Position numbers and translations under genes: made by a program. Positions 24,060 to 32,338 of a DNA stretch of 64,000 bases are shown here, in pieces. The stretch covers positions 5,624,531 through 5,688,530 of the forward strand of contig NZ_CP029188.1 in assembly GCF_003097515.1 (NCBI RefSeq). Reading direction: 5' to 3'. The DNA comes from Streptomyces tirandamycinicus (GTDB lineage Bacteria > Actinomycetota > Actinomycetes > Streptomycetales > Streptomycetaceae). The notes under the pieces were generated by a model. It ran no database searches and was not told the DNA's origin. It was given only the letters and a program-made list of their open reading frames with translations. Within the stretch, counting starts at the first letter, position 1. Each line of letters begins with the position of its first letter.

Positions 24060-26126
24060 ATGACCGACGACCTGGACACCCTGTCGGTGAACACCATCCG
24101 CGGACTGTGCATGGACGCCGTCCAGCGGGCCGAGTCCGGGCACCCGGGCACACCGATGGGCATGGCCCCCGTCGCGTACACGCTCTGGCAGCGCTTCCTC
24201 AGGTACGACCCCCGGGACCCGATCTGGCCCAACCGCGACCGCTTCGTGCTGTCCGAGGGGCACGCCTCGGTCCTGCTGTGGTCCCTGCTGCATCTGGCCG
24301 GGGTCCATGCCGTCGACCCGGACTACGAGGTGCTGGGCCGCCCGTCGGTCACGCTGGAGGACCTGAAGTCCTTCCGGCAGCTGGACTCCCGCTGCCCCGG
24401 GCACCCCGAGTACCGCTGGACGAGCGGTGTGGAGACCACGACCGGCCCGCTCGGCCAGGGCGTCGCCACGTCCGTCGGCATGGCCCTCGCCGGCCGGTGG
24501 CTGGGTGCCGCGTACAACCGCGAGGATTTCCCGCTGTTCGACTTCGACGTGTACGCCCTCGCCGGGGACGGCTGCATGATGGAGGGCGTCGCCTCCGAGG
24601 CCGCCTCCCTCGCCGGCCACCAGCGGCTGTCCAACCTGTGCTGGATCTACGACTCGAACCGGGTCACCATCGAGGGCCACACCGACATCGCCTTCACCGA
24701 GGACGTCGCCGCCCGGTTCCTCGCGTACGGCTGGAACGTGACCACCGTCGCCGACGCCAACGACCTCGACGCCGTCGCCCGCGCCTTCCACGACTTCCGG
24801 GCCGAGGCCGAACGCCCCACCCTGGTGCTGGTGCACAGCCACATCGGCTACGGCTCGCCCGTCGAGGACTCCCCGAAGGCGCACGGCTCACCGCTCGGCC
24901 CGGACGGCGTCCGCGCGGCCAAACGCTTCCTCGGGCTGCCCGAGAACGAGGAGTTCCGGGTGCCCGACGCGGTGCGGGAGCGGTTCGCCCAGGGCATCGG
25001 CACCCGCGGCGCGGAACTGCGCGCCGCGTGGGAGAAGCGGTTCGAGGACTACCGGGCCTCCTGGCCGACCGAGGCCGACGAACTGGAGCGCATGCAGCGC
25101 CGCGAACTCCCCGACGGCTGGGACCGGGAGCTCCCCGAGTTCCCCCCGGACCCCAAGGGCCTCGCCACCCGGGACTCCTCGGGCCGGGTGCTGAACGCCC
25201 TGGCGCGGAACGTTCCCTGGCTCCTCGGCGGCTCGGCCGACCTCGCCCCGTCCACGAAGACCAGGCTCACCTTCGACGGCGCGGGCGATCTGCAGCCGGA
25301 GGAGCACGGAGGGCGCAACCTCCACTTCGGCATCCGCGAACACGCGGCCGCCGCCGTCGCCAACGGGATGGCCCTGACCAAGCTGCGGCCCTACTGGTCC
25401 GGCTTCCTGATCTTCTCCGACTACGCCAGGGGCGCCATCCGGCTGTCGGCGCTGATGGAGCTGCCCGTGGTGCACATCTTCACCCACGACTCCATCGGCG
25501 TCGGCGAGGACGGGCCGACCCACCAGCCGGTCGAGCAGCTCGCGGGCCTGCGGGCCATCCCGGGCCTGCTGGTGTTCCGTCCCGCCGACGCCGGCGAGGT
25601 CACCGAGACCTGGCGCTGCGTCGCCGGGCTGCGGCACGAGCCGGCGGCGCTGGTGCTCTCCCGGCAGGCGCTGCCCACCCTCGACCGGACCCGGCTCGCG
25701 GACGCGTCGGGCGTCGCGCGCGGCGCGTACGTCCTGGCCGACGCGCCCTCCGGCGAGCCGCAGGTGATCCTGCTCGCCACCGGATCCGAGGTCTCCCTGG
25801 CGCTGGCGGCCCGGGACGAGCTCGCGGCCGAGGGCATCGGCGCCCGTGTGGTGAGCATGCCGTGCTGGGAGCTGTTCGACCGTCAGCCGCGGGAGTACCG
25901 GGACGAGGTGCTGCCGCCGTCGGTGACCGCGCGGGTGGGCATCGAGCAGGCGTCCACGTTCGGCTGGGACCGGTACGTCGGCGACCGGGGCGCCCTGGTC
26001 GGCATGCACACGTTCGGCGCCTCCGCGCCACTGAAGCAACTGCTCGGCAAGTTCGGGTTCACCGCCCAGCGGGTCGCCGAGACCGCCCGCGGACTGCTGG
26101 CGGCCGGACCGGAGGCGGCGCCGTGA
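24060..26126 (+). CDS. tkt: transketolase
   Basis: A 688-residue thiamine diphosphate enzyme of the non-oxidative pentose phosphate pathway. HPGTPMGMAP and the GDGCMMEG motif (thiamine-binding, the latter at about 170) mark the first domain, LAGHQRLSNLCWIYDSN the metal site, and HFGIREHA...GMALTKLRPY the pyrimidine domain with the catalytic Glu; THDSIGVGEDGPTHQPVEQ is the transketolase signature. The C-terminal domain is complete. It is followed by gnd after 61 bases, so the two are likely co-transcribed. Confidence 0.95.
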   Translation: MTDDLDTLSVNTIRGLCMDAVQRAESGHPGTPMGMAPVAYTLWQRFLRYDPRDPIWPNRDRFVLSEGHASVLLWSLLHLAGVHAVDPDYEVLGRPSVTLEDLKSFRQLDSRCPGHPEYRWTSGVETTTGPLGQGVATSVGMALAGRWLGAAYNREDFPLFDFDVYALAGDGCMMEGVASEAASLAGHQRLSNLCWIYDSNRVTIEGHTDIAFTEDVAARFLAYGWNVTTVADANDLDAVARAFHDFRAEAERPTLVLVHSHIGYGSPVEDSPKAHGSPLGPDGVRAAKRFLGLPENEEFRVPDAVRERFAQGIGTRGAELRAAWEKRFEDYRASWPTEADELERMQRRELPDGWDRELPEFPPDPKGLATRDSSGRVLNALARNVPWLLGGSADLAPSTKTRLTFDGAGDLQPEEHGGRNLHFGIREHAAAAVANGMALTKLRPYWSGFLIFSDYARGAIRLSALMELPVVHIFTHDSIGVGEDGPTHQPVEQLAGLRAIPGLLVFRPADAGEVTETWRCVAGLRHEPAALVLSRQALPTLDRTRLADASGVARGAYVLADAPSGEPQVILLATGSEVSLALAARDELAAEGIGARVVSMPCWELFDRQPREYRDEVLPPSVTARVGIEQASTFGWDRYVGDRGALVGMHTFGASAPLKQLLGKFGFTAQRVAETARGLLAAGPEAAP

Positions 26127-26187
26127 CGGCCCGTCGCCCGGCAGTCCCGCAGACCGTCCGCACCCACCAGGAACGGGGAGATCGACC

Positions 26188-27219
26188 ATGACCACGGACA
26201 CGCCCATGCAGCTCGGCATGGTCGGACTCGGCCGGATGGGCGCCAACCTGGTGCGCCGGCTGATGCGCGACGGCCACCACTGCGTCGTCTACGACCTGGA
26301 CACCGACGCCGTCAAGCAGCTGGAGAAGGAAGGGGCGACCGCCGCCTCCTCGCTCCACGACCTGGTCGACCGGCTGGAACAGCCGAGGAACGTCTGGCTG
26401 ATGCTGCCCGCCGGTGTCGTCCAGCCGACCCTGGACCAGCTGGCCACCCTGCTGGCGGACGGCGACGCCGTCGTCGACGGCGGCAACTCGTACTACCGCG
26501 ACGACATCGCCCGCGCCGGGCAGCTCGCCCCCGGCGGCATCCACTACGTGGACTGCGGCACCTCCGGCGGTGTGTGGGGCCTCGAACGCGGCTACTGCCT
26601 GATGATCGGCGGCGAGGACGAGCCCGTGGCACGGCTGGACCCGATCTTCCGCAGCATCGCCCCGGGCACCGGCGACGCGGCCCCCACGCCCGGCCGGACC
26701 CGCACCGACGGGACCGCCCCGGAGGGCTATCTGCACTGCGGGCCCAACGGCGCCGGCCACTTCGTGAAGATGGTCCACAACGGTGTCGAGTACGGGATGA
26801 TGGCGGCCATCGGCGAGGGGCTCAGCATCATCAGGCACGCCGACGCGGGCCTGCGCTCCCGCACGGTCGACGCCGAGACCGCCCCGCTGCGCGAGCCGGA
26901 GGCGTACCAGTACGAGATCGACGTGGCCGAGGTCGCCGAGGTGTGGCGGCGCGGCTCGGTCGTCGGCTCCTGGCTGGTCGACCTCGTCGCCGACGCGCTC
27001 GCCCGCTCGCCCGGGCTCGACGCCTACACCGGGCGGGTCTCCGACTCCGGCGAGGGCCGCTGGACGGTCCTGGCGGCGGTCGACGAGAGCGTGCCGGCGC
27101 CGGTCATCACCAGCGCCCTCTTCGAGCGCTACGAGTCCCGCGAGCTGGGGCAGTTCACCGACAAGGTGCTGTCCGCGATGCGCGGCGAGTTCGGCGGGCA
27201 CGCCGAGAAGGCGGGGTGA
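26188..27219 (+). CDS. gnd: 6-phosphogluconate dehydrogenase, decarboxylating (short form)
   Basis: A 343-residue short-type enzyme converting 6-phosphogluconate to ribulose 5-phosphate. MQLGMVGLGRMGANLVRRL is the cofactor-binding start, DGGNSYYRDD and VDCGTSGGVWGLERGY are the substrate-binding blocks, and GAGHFVKMVHNGVEYGMM holds the catalytic Lys and Asn. The length fits the GndA-like class rather than the ~470-residue NADP type. GGGGAG seven bases upstream is the ribosome site. It ends three bases before zwf, so both are one operon. Confidence 0.94.
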   Translation: MTTDTPMQLGMVGLGRMGANLVRRLMRDGHHCVVYDLDTDAVKQLEKEGATAASSLHDLVDRLEQPRNVWLMLPAGVVQPTLDQLATLLADGDAVVDGGNSYYRDDIARAGQLAPGGIHYVDCGTSGGVWGLERGYCLMIGGEDEPVARLDPIFRSIAPGTGDAAPTPGRTRTDGTAPEGYLHCGPNGAGHFVKMVHNGVEYGMMAAIGEGLSIIRHADAGLRSRTVDAETAPLREPEAYQYEIDVAEVAEVWRRGSVVGSWLVDLVADALARSPGLDAYTGRVSDSGEGRWTVLAAVDESVPAPVITSALFERYESRELGQFTDKVLSAMRGEFGGHAEKAG

Positions 27220-27222
27220 CCC

Positions 27223-28674
27223 GTGACCCGCGGAACCCGCTCGGAGCACCGCGGTGCCGTCCCGGACGACCACGTCATCGTGCTGTTCGGCGCCACCGGC
27301 GACCTCGCCCGGCGCAAGCTGCTGCCGGGGCTCTTCCACCTCGCCAAGGCCGGGCTGCTGCCCGACCGCTACCGGATCGTCGGCTCCGCGCCCGCCCGTG
27401 AGGCGCTCAGCGACGACGCGTTCCGCAAACGGGCACGCGAGTCGGTGGCCGAGTTCGGCAGGTCCGGGCCCGAGGGCAAGGCGTGGCAGAGGTTCGAGGA
27501 GTCGCTGTCCTTCGGCTCGGCCGACCCCGAGGACCCCGAACCCCTGCTGGCGGCCGTGCGCGACGCCGAGCAGGCCGTGGGCGACGGGGCGCGCCGGCTG
27601 TTCCACCTCGCCGTGCCGCCCAAGGCCTTCGCGTCCGTCATCGAGATGCTCGGCGCGACGGGCCTCGCCGACGGCGCGCGCGTCATCGTGGAGAAGCCGT
27701 TCGGCACGGACCTGCCCTCCGCGCGGGCCCTCAACGCGACCATCCACGCCGTCTTCGACGAGTCGCGCATCTTCCGCATCGACCACTTCCTCGGCAAGGA
27801 GTCGGTCGACAACATCCTGGCGCTCAGGTTCGCCAACGGCCTGCTGGAGCCGGTGTGGAACCGCGAGCACATCAGCCATGTGCAGATCGACGTGCCGGAG
27901 AAGATCGGCATCGAGGGCCGCGCCCAGTTCTTCGAGGGCACCGGCACCTTCCGGGACATGATCGTCACCCATCTCTTCCAGCTGATGGGCTTCGTGGCGA
28001 TGGAACCGCCCACCGCGCTCGCCGCCAAGCGCCTGCGCGACGAGAAGGAGAAGGTGTTCCAGTCGATGCGGCCGCTGGACCCGGCGCACGTGGTGCGCGG
28101 CCAGTACGACGGCTACCGCGGCGAACCCGGCGTCGACCCCCGCTCGGACACCGAGACCTTCGTGGCGCTGCGCGTGGAACTCGACAACTGGCGCTGGGCG
28201 GGTGTGCCGTTCTACCTGCGCTCCGGCAAGTCGCTCGCGGAGGGGCGGCACGTGGTGACGCTCGGCTTCCGGGAGCCCGCCCTGCGGATGTTCCCCACGG
28301 CCCCGCGCCACCGCTACCGCACCAATGAACTGGTGATCGACTTCGACGACCCGGGCAGGATCGCCGCCCGCTTCCTGGTGAAGGAACCCGGGCCCGCGAT
28401 GCGGCTGAGCGAGGCCGAGATGGTCTTCAGCTACGCCGAGTCCTTCAACACCATGTACGCGCTGGAGGGGTACGAGCGCCTGATCCTGGACGCGATGCTC
28501 GGCGACCAGTCCCTGTTCACCCGCTCCGACGGCATCGAACGGCTCTGGGAGGTGTCCACCCCGCTGCTGGAGAACCCGCCGCCGGTCGAGCCGTACGCGC
28601 CCGGCTCCTGGGGGCCGCAGAGCATCGGCCGCCTCGTGGCGCCGTACCGCTGGAGCCTGCCGGACGGCCGGTGA
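27223..28674 (+). CDS. zwf: glucose-6-phosphate 1-dehydrogenase
   Basis: A 483-residue enzyme oxidising glucose 6-phosphate with NADP to feed the pentose phosphate pathway. VIVLFGATGDLARRKLLPGL is the nucleotide-binding start, RIDHFLGKESVDN the active-site motif with the catalytic His region, and EKPFGTDLPSARALN another conserved block. The GTG start at 27223 follows the gnd stop by three bases. The usual partners opcA and transaldolase are not in this window, unlike many Streptomyces operons, so this may be a second pathway set. Confidence 0.95.
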   Translation: MTRGTRSEHRGAVPDDHVIVLFGATGDLARRKLLPGLFHLAKAGLLPDRYRIVGSAPAREALSDDAFRKRARESVAEFGRSGPEGKAWQRFEESLSFGSADPEDPEPLLAAVRDAEQAVGDGARRLFHLAVPPKAFASVIEMLGATGLADGARVIVEKPFGTDLPSARALNATIHAVFDESRIFRIDHFLGKESVDNILALRFANGLLEPVWNREHISHVQIDVPEKIGIEGRAQFFEGTGTFRDMIVTHLFQLMGFVAMEPPTALAAKRLRDEKEKVFQSMRPLDPAHVVRGQYDGYRGEPGVDPRSDTETFVALRVELDNWRWAGVPFYLRSGKSLAEGRHVVTLGFREPALRMFPTAPRHRYRTNELVIDFDDPGRIAARFLVKEPGPAMRLSEAEMVFSYAESFNTMYALEGYERLILDAMLGDQSLFTRSDGIERLWEVSTPLLENPPPVEPYAPGSWGPQSIGRLVAPYRWSLPDGR

Positions 28675-28954
28675 GGCGCCCGGAAGCCGCGGGTCCGGGG
28701 CCCGCGTCCGCTCCCGGGGCGCGGGCCGTCGGGCGCCGGTCAGCGGATGCCCGGGCGGCGGTGGCCGGGTCCTCATGCAGCGCCGGCCCCGGGGCCCCGC
28801 CCCCGTGGGGCCCGGCCCGCGGGCGCCCCGGTCCGGCGCCGGTGCGTGATGCCCGGGCGGCGGGCTGCTCCGGATGGCACCCGGTGCGTCATCCCCACGG
28901 GGTACGCGTGTGCGGCGGGCGTACGCCCCCGCCCCCGCGGCCGCCGGCGCCTCC

Positions 28955-28960
28955 TAGCCT
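28955..28960 (+). promoter_or_regulatory. -10 element of a probable leaderless transcript
   Basis: TAGCCT is followed by seven bases and the ATG at 28968. It implies that the HAD/GH65 pair has its own promoter, separate from the tkt-gnd-zwf operon 293 bases upstream. Apart from this element the gap 28675-28967 holds nothing I can name. Confidence 0.45.
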
Positions 28961-28967
28961 CGACCGC

Positions 28968-29711
28968 ATGCTGGGGCTACCCGATCATGTGCGCACCTGT
29001 CTGTTCGACCTCGACGGCGTCCTCACCCGCACGGCGAAGGTCCACGCCGCCGCCTGGAAGGAGATGTTCGACGACTTCCTGCGCGGGCGGGCCGACCGCG
29101 AGGGCACCGCCTTCGTGCCGTTCGACGCCGTCCGCGACTACGACGAGTACGTCGACGGCAGGCCACGCGAGGACGGCGTCCGCACCTTCCTCGCCTCCCG
29201 CGGCGTCGAACTGCCCGAAGGGGCGCCCGGAGACCCGCCGGAGCGCGAGACGGTGAGCGGCCTGGGCACCCGCAAGAACGCACTGGTGCTCCGCCGGATC
29301 CGGGAGGACGGAGTGGAGGCGTACGAGGGCTCCGTCGCCTATGTGCACGCCGTCCGCGATGCCGGGCTGCGCACCGCCGTCGTCTCCTCCAGCGCCAACT
29401 GCCGGGACGTGCTCGCCGCCGCCGGTATCGAGGACCTGTTCGACGAACGCGTCGACGGGGTCGTCGCCCGCGAGCAGCGGCTGCACGGCAAGCCGGCGCC
29501 CGACACCTACCTGGCCGCGGCCCGCGCCCTGGGCGTCGCGCCGGGGGACGCCGCCGTGTTCGAGGACGCGCTCGCCGGGGTGGAGGCCGGCCGGGCCGGC
29601 AACTTCGGCCTGGTGGTGGGCGTCGACCGCACCGGGCAGGCCGAGGAGCTGCGGCGGCACGGGGCGGACGTCGTGGTGGACGACCTGGCCGAACTGATGG
29701 AGTCACGATGA
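28968..29711 (+). CDS. HAD family beta-phosphoglucomutase-like protein
   Basis: A 247-residue HAD hydrolase/mutase. TCLFDLDGVLTRTAKVHAAAWKE gives motif I with both Asp residues, AVVSSSANC is motif II, and HGKPAPDTY with VFEDALAGVEAG gives motifs III and IV. The cap insert of ~60 residues and the overlap of its stop with the GH65 start (ATGA) are typical of beta-phosphoglucomutases paired with sugar phosphorylases. It would turn beta-glucose 1-phosphate into glucose 6-phosphate, which zwf just upstream can use. Confidence 0.88.
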   Translation: MLGLPDHVRTCLFDLDGVLTRTAKVHAAAWKEMFDDFLRGRADREGTAFVPFDAVRDYDEYVDGRPREDGVRTFLASRGVELPEGAPGDPPERETVSGLGTRKNALVLRRIREDGVEAYEGSVAYVHAVRDAGLRTAVVSSSANCRDVLAAAGIEDLFDERVDGVVAREQRLHGKPAPDTYLAAARALGVAPGDAAVFEDALAGVEAGRAGNFGLVVGVDRTGQAEELRRHGADVVVDDLAELMESR

Positions 29712-32110
29712 TCAGCCACTCCGCCTACACGGTCGAACCGTGGTGCCTGCGCGAGACCGGGCTCGACCTCGACGTCCTCGCGCAGAGCGAGTCCGTCTTC
29801 GCCCTCGCCAACGGCCACATCGGCTGGCGCGGCAACCTCGACGAGGGCGAGCCGCACGGACTGCCCGGTTCCTACCTCAACGGCGTCCACGAACTCCATC
29901 CGCTGCCGTACGCCGAAGCCGGATACGGCTACCCGGAGTCCGGCGAGACGATGGTCAACGTCACCGACGGCAAGATCATCAGACTGCTGGTGGACGACCA
30001 CCCCTTCGACCTGCGCTACGGCGAACTCGGCTGCCATGAGCGGGTCCTGGACTTCCGCACCGGTGTCCTGCACCGCACGGCGGAGTGGACCTCGCCGGGC
30101 GGGCGCACCGTCCGCATCACCTCCGAGCGGCTGGTGTCGCTCACCCAGCGCGCCATCGCCGCGATCGCCTACGAGATCGAGCCGCTGGACGGGCCCACCC
30201 ATGTGGCCGTCCAGTCGGAGCTGGTCGCCAACGAGCAGATGCCGCACGAGCCCGGCGACCCGCGGGTCGCCGCCGCCGTCGACGCGCCGCTGGAGCCGGA
30301 GGAGCACTTCGCCCGGGGCACCGGGCTGCGGCTGGTGCACCGCACCCGGCGCAGCGGCCAGCGGGTGGCGGCCGCGGCCGACCATGTCGTCGAGGGCCCG
30401 GAGGGGACCACCTGGTCGGCGGAGAGCGAGCCCGATGTCAGCCGGCTCACCGTCACCGCGACGCTGAAGCGCGGCGAACGGCTGAGGCTGGTGAAGTTCG
30501 TCGGGTACGGGTGGTCCGCCGAGAGGTCGCTGCCGGCCATGCACGACCAGGCCGACGCGGCGGTCGCCGCCGCCCGCAGCACGGGCTGGGAGGGGCTGCT
30601 CGCCGAGCAGCGGGCGTTCCTGGACCACTTCTGGTCCTGCGCCGACGTCGAGGTGGAGGGCGACGCGCAGATCCAGCAGGCCGTGCGCTTCTCGCTGTTC
30701 CATGTTCTCCAGGCGGCCGCCCGCAGCGAGGAGCGGGCCATTCCCGCCAAGGGGCTGACCGGTACCGGCTACGACGGGCACTCGTTCTGGGACGTGGAGT
30801 CGTTCGTCCTGCCGATGCTCACCTTCACCGCTCCCCGGGCGGTCGCCCCGGTGCTGCGCTGGAGGCACGCGACCCTGCCCGCGGCGCGCGACCGGGCCCA
30901 CACGCTCGGGCTGGCCGGAGCGGCGTTCCCGTGGCGGACCATCAGCGGAGCCGAGTGCTCCGCCTACTGGCCCGCCGGGACGGCCGCCTTCCACGTCAAC
31001 GCGGACATCGCGCGGGCCGTGGCGCGCTATGTGGCGGCCACCGGGGACGAGGAGTTCGAACGCGGGCCCGGACTGGAACTGCTGGTGCACACGGCACGGC
31101 TGTGGCGCTCGCTCGGCCACCACGACCCGGAGGGCGTCTTCCACATCGACGGGGTGACCGGCCCCGACGAGTACAGCGCCATCGCCCGCGACAACCTCTA
31201 CACGAACCTGATGGCGCGGTGGAACCTGATGGCCGCGGCGGAGGCGGTGGCCCGGCACCCCGACCGGGCCGAGGAGCTGGGCGTCGGCGAGGAGGAGGCC
31301 GCGGCGTGGCGGGACGCCGCCGCCCGGACGGCCGTGCCGTACAACGAGGACCTCGGCGTGCACGAGCAGTCGGCCGGGTTCACCACGTTCCAGCACTGGG
31401 ACTTCGCGAACACCTCGGCCGACCAGTACCCGCTGCTGCTGCACTTCCCCTACTTCGACCTCTACCGCAAGCAGGTCGTCAAACAGGCCGACCTGGTCCT
31501 CGCCATGGTGACCTGCCCGGACGACTTCACGGCGGAGGAGAAGGCCCGCAACTTCGCCTACTACGAGGCGCTGACGGTGCGCGACTCGTCGCTGTCGGCG
31601 TGCTGCCAGGCCGTCATGGCCGCGGAGACCGGGCACATGCGGCTCGCCTACGCCTATCTGGGCGAGGCGGCGCTGATGGACCTGGAGAACCTGGAGCACA
31701 ACACCCGCGACGGGCTGCACATCGCCTCCCTCGCCGGCACCTGGATGGCCCTGGTGGCCGGGCTCGGCGGTATGCGCCAGCACGAGGACGAGGACGGGGT
31801 GCGCCGGCTGGGGTTCGCCCCCAGGCTGCCGGAGGCGCTGTCCGGCCTGCGGTTCACCGTGCTGGCGCGGGGGCGCCGGCTGCGGGTGGACATCCGCCCG
31901 CAGGCGGTCCGCTACACCCTGGAGGAGGGTGAGCCGCTGGAGATCCTGCACCATGGAAAGCCGGTCGGGCTCACCGCCGGCCCACCCGTGGAGCTGCCCG
32001 TTCCGCCGCTGCCGGTGCTGCCCGAGCCCCAGCAGCCCGTGGGCCGCCGCCCGGCCGACCGGGCGCTGACCGTCCCGCCCGCGGCCGCCGACGACGGCGC
32101 GGCCGGCTGA
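29708..32110 (+). CDS. GH65 family glycoside phosphorylase
   Basis: An 800-residue family 65 protein. EPWCLRETGLDLDVLAQSES and FALANGHIGWRGNLDEGEP open the N-terminal domain; GLTGTGYDGHSFWDVESFVLP and HIDGVTGPDEYS are core motifs, the latter with the catalytic Glu. Members phosphorolyse maltose, trehalose, kojibiose or nigerose to beta-glucose 1-phosphate and glucose. The coupled mutase gene supports phosphorylase rather than hydrolase activity; with treXYZ nearby, trehalose is an attractive substrate, but specificity is not settled by sequence. A Pro-rich tail of ~50 residues follows the family's normal end. Confidence 0.9.
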   Translation: MISHSAYTVEPWCLRETGLDLDVLAQSESVFALANGHIGWRGNLDEGEPHGLPGSYLNGVHELHPLPYAEAGYGYPESGETMVNVTDGKIIRLLVDDHPFDLRYGELGCHERVLDFRTGVLHRTAEWTSPGGRTVRITSERLVSLTQRAIAAIAYEIEPLDGPTHVAVQSELVANEQMPHEPGDPRVAAAVDAPLEPEEHFARGTGLRLVHRTRRSGQRVAAAADHVVEGPEGTTWSAESEPDVSRLTVTATLKRGERLRLVKFVGYGWSAERSLPAMHDQADAAVAAARSTGWEGLLAEQRAFLDHFWSCADVEVEGDAQIQQAVRFSLFHVLQAAARSEERAIPAKGLTGTGYDGHSFWDVESFVLPMLTFTAPRAVAPVLRWRHATLPAARDRAHTLGLAGAAFPWRTISGAECSAYWPAGTAAFHVNADIARAVARYVAATGDEEFERGPGLELLVHTARLWRSLGHHDPEGVFHIDGVTGPDEYSAIARDNLYTNLMARWNLMAAAEAVARHPDRAEELGVGEEEAAAWRDAAARTAVPYNEDLGVHEQSAGFTTFQHWDFANTSADQYPLLLHFPYFDLYRKQVVKQADLVLAMVTCPDDFTAEEKARNFAYYEALTVRDSSLSACCQAVMAAETGHMRLAYAYLGEAALMDLENLEHNTRDGLHIASLAGTWMALVAGLGGMRQHEDEDGVRRLGFAPRLPEALSGLRFTVLARGRRLRVDIRPQAVRYTLEEGEPLEILHHGKPVGLTAGPPVELPVPPLPVLPEPQQPVGRRPADRALTVPPAAADDGAAG

Positions 32111-32123
32111 TGCGCAAGATCAC

Positions 32124-32189
32124 GTAGATCGTGTAGACCGTGTAGACCGTGTAGACCGCGTAGATCGTGTAGATCGTGTAGACCGCGTA
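32124..32189. repeat. 9-base tandem repeat, seven copies
   Basis: GTAGATCGT, GTAGACCGT and GTAGACCGC alternate for seven full units. The array starts 13 bases after the GH65 stop and is A/T-rich compared with its surroundings. Nine bases is close to but not equal to a helical turn; no protein site is known to me for it. Confidence 0.85.
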
Positions 32190-32262
32190 CAGGCCGAGCA
32201 GCCCGATCCGCCTTCGGTGGACGAGCCGGCGGGGCGGGGCTCGGCCTCCGCCGGCGCGTCGC

Positions 32263-32338
32263 TCAGCCGCCGCCCGTGCCCTCAGCCGCCGCCCGTGCCC
32301 TCAGCCGCCGTCCGTGCCCTCAGCCGCCGTCCGTGCGC
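32263..32338. repeat. 19-base tandem repeat copying the treY 3' end
   Basis: TCAGCCGCCGCCCGTGCCC or its TCC variant occurs at 32263, 32282, 32301 and 32320. The copy at 32320 contains the treY stop codon and last codons, so the other three are extra copies of the gene end placed beyond it. Confidence 0.85.

Noticed and set aside
26059..28776. A 905-codon open frame on the minus strand across gnd and zwf
   Set aside because: It lies opposite two clear enzyme genes; its sequence is His/Gly/Val/Arg-rich without domains and arises from the G/C third-position bias of the real genes.
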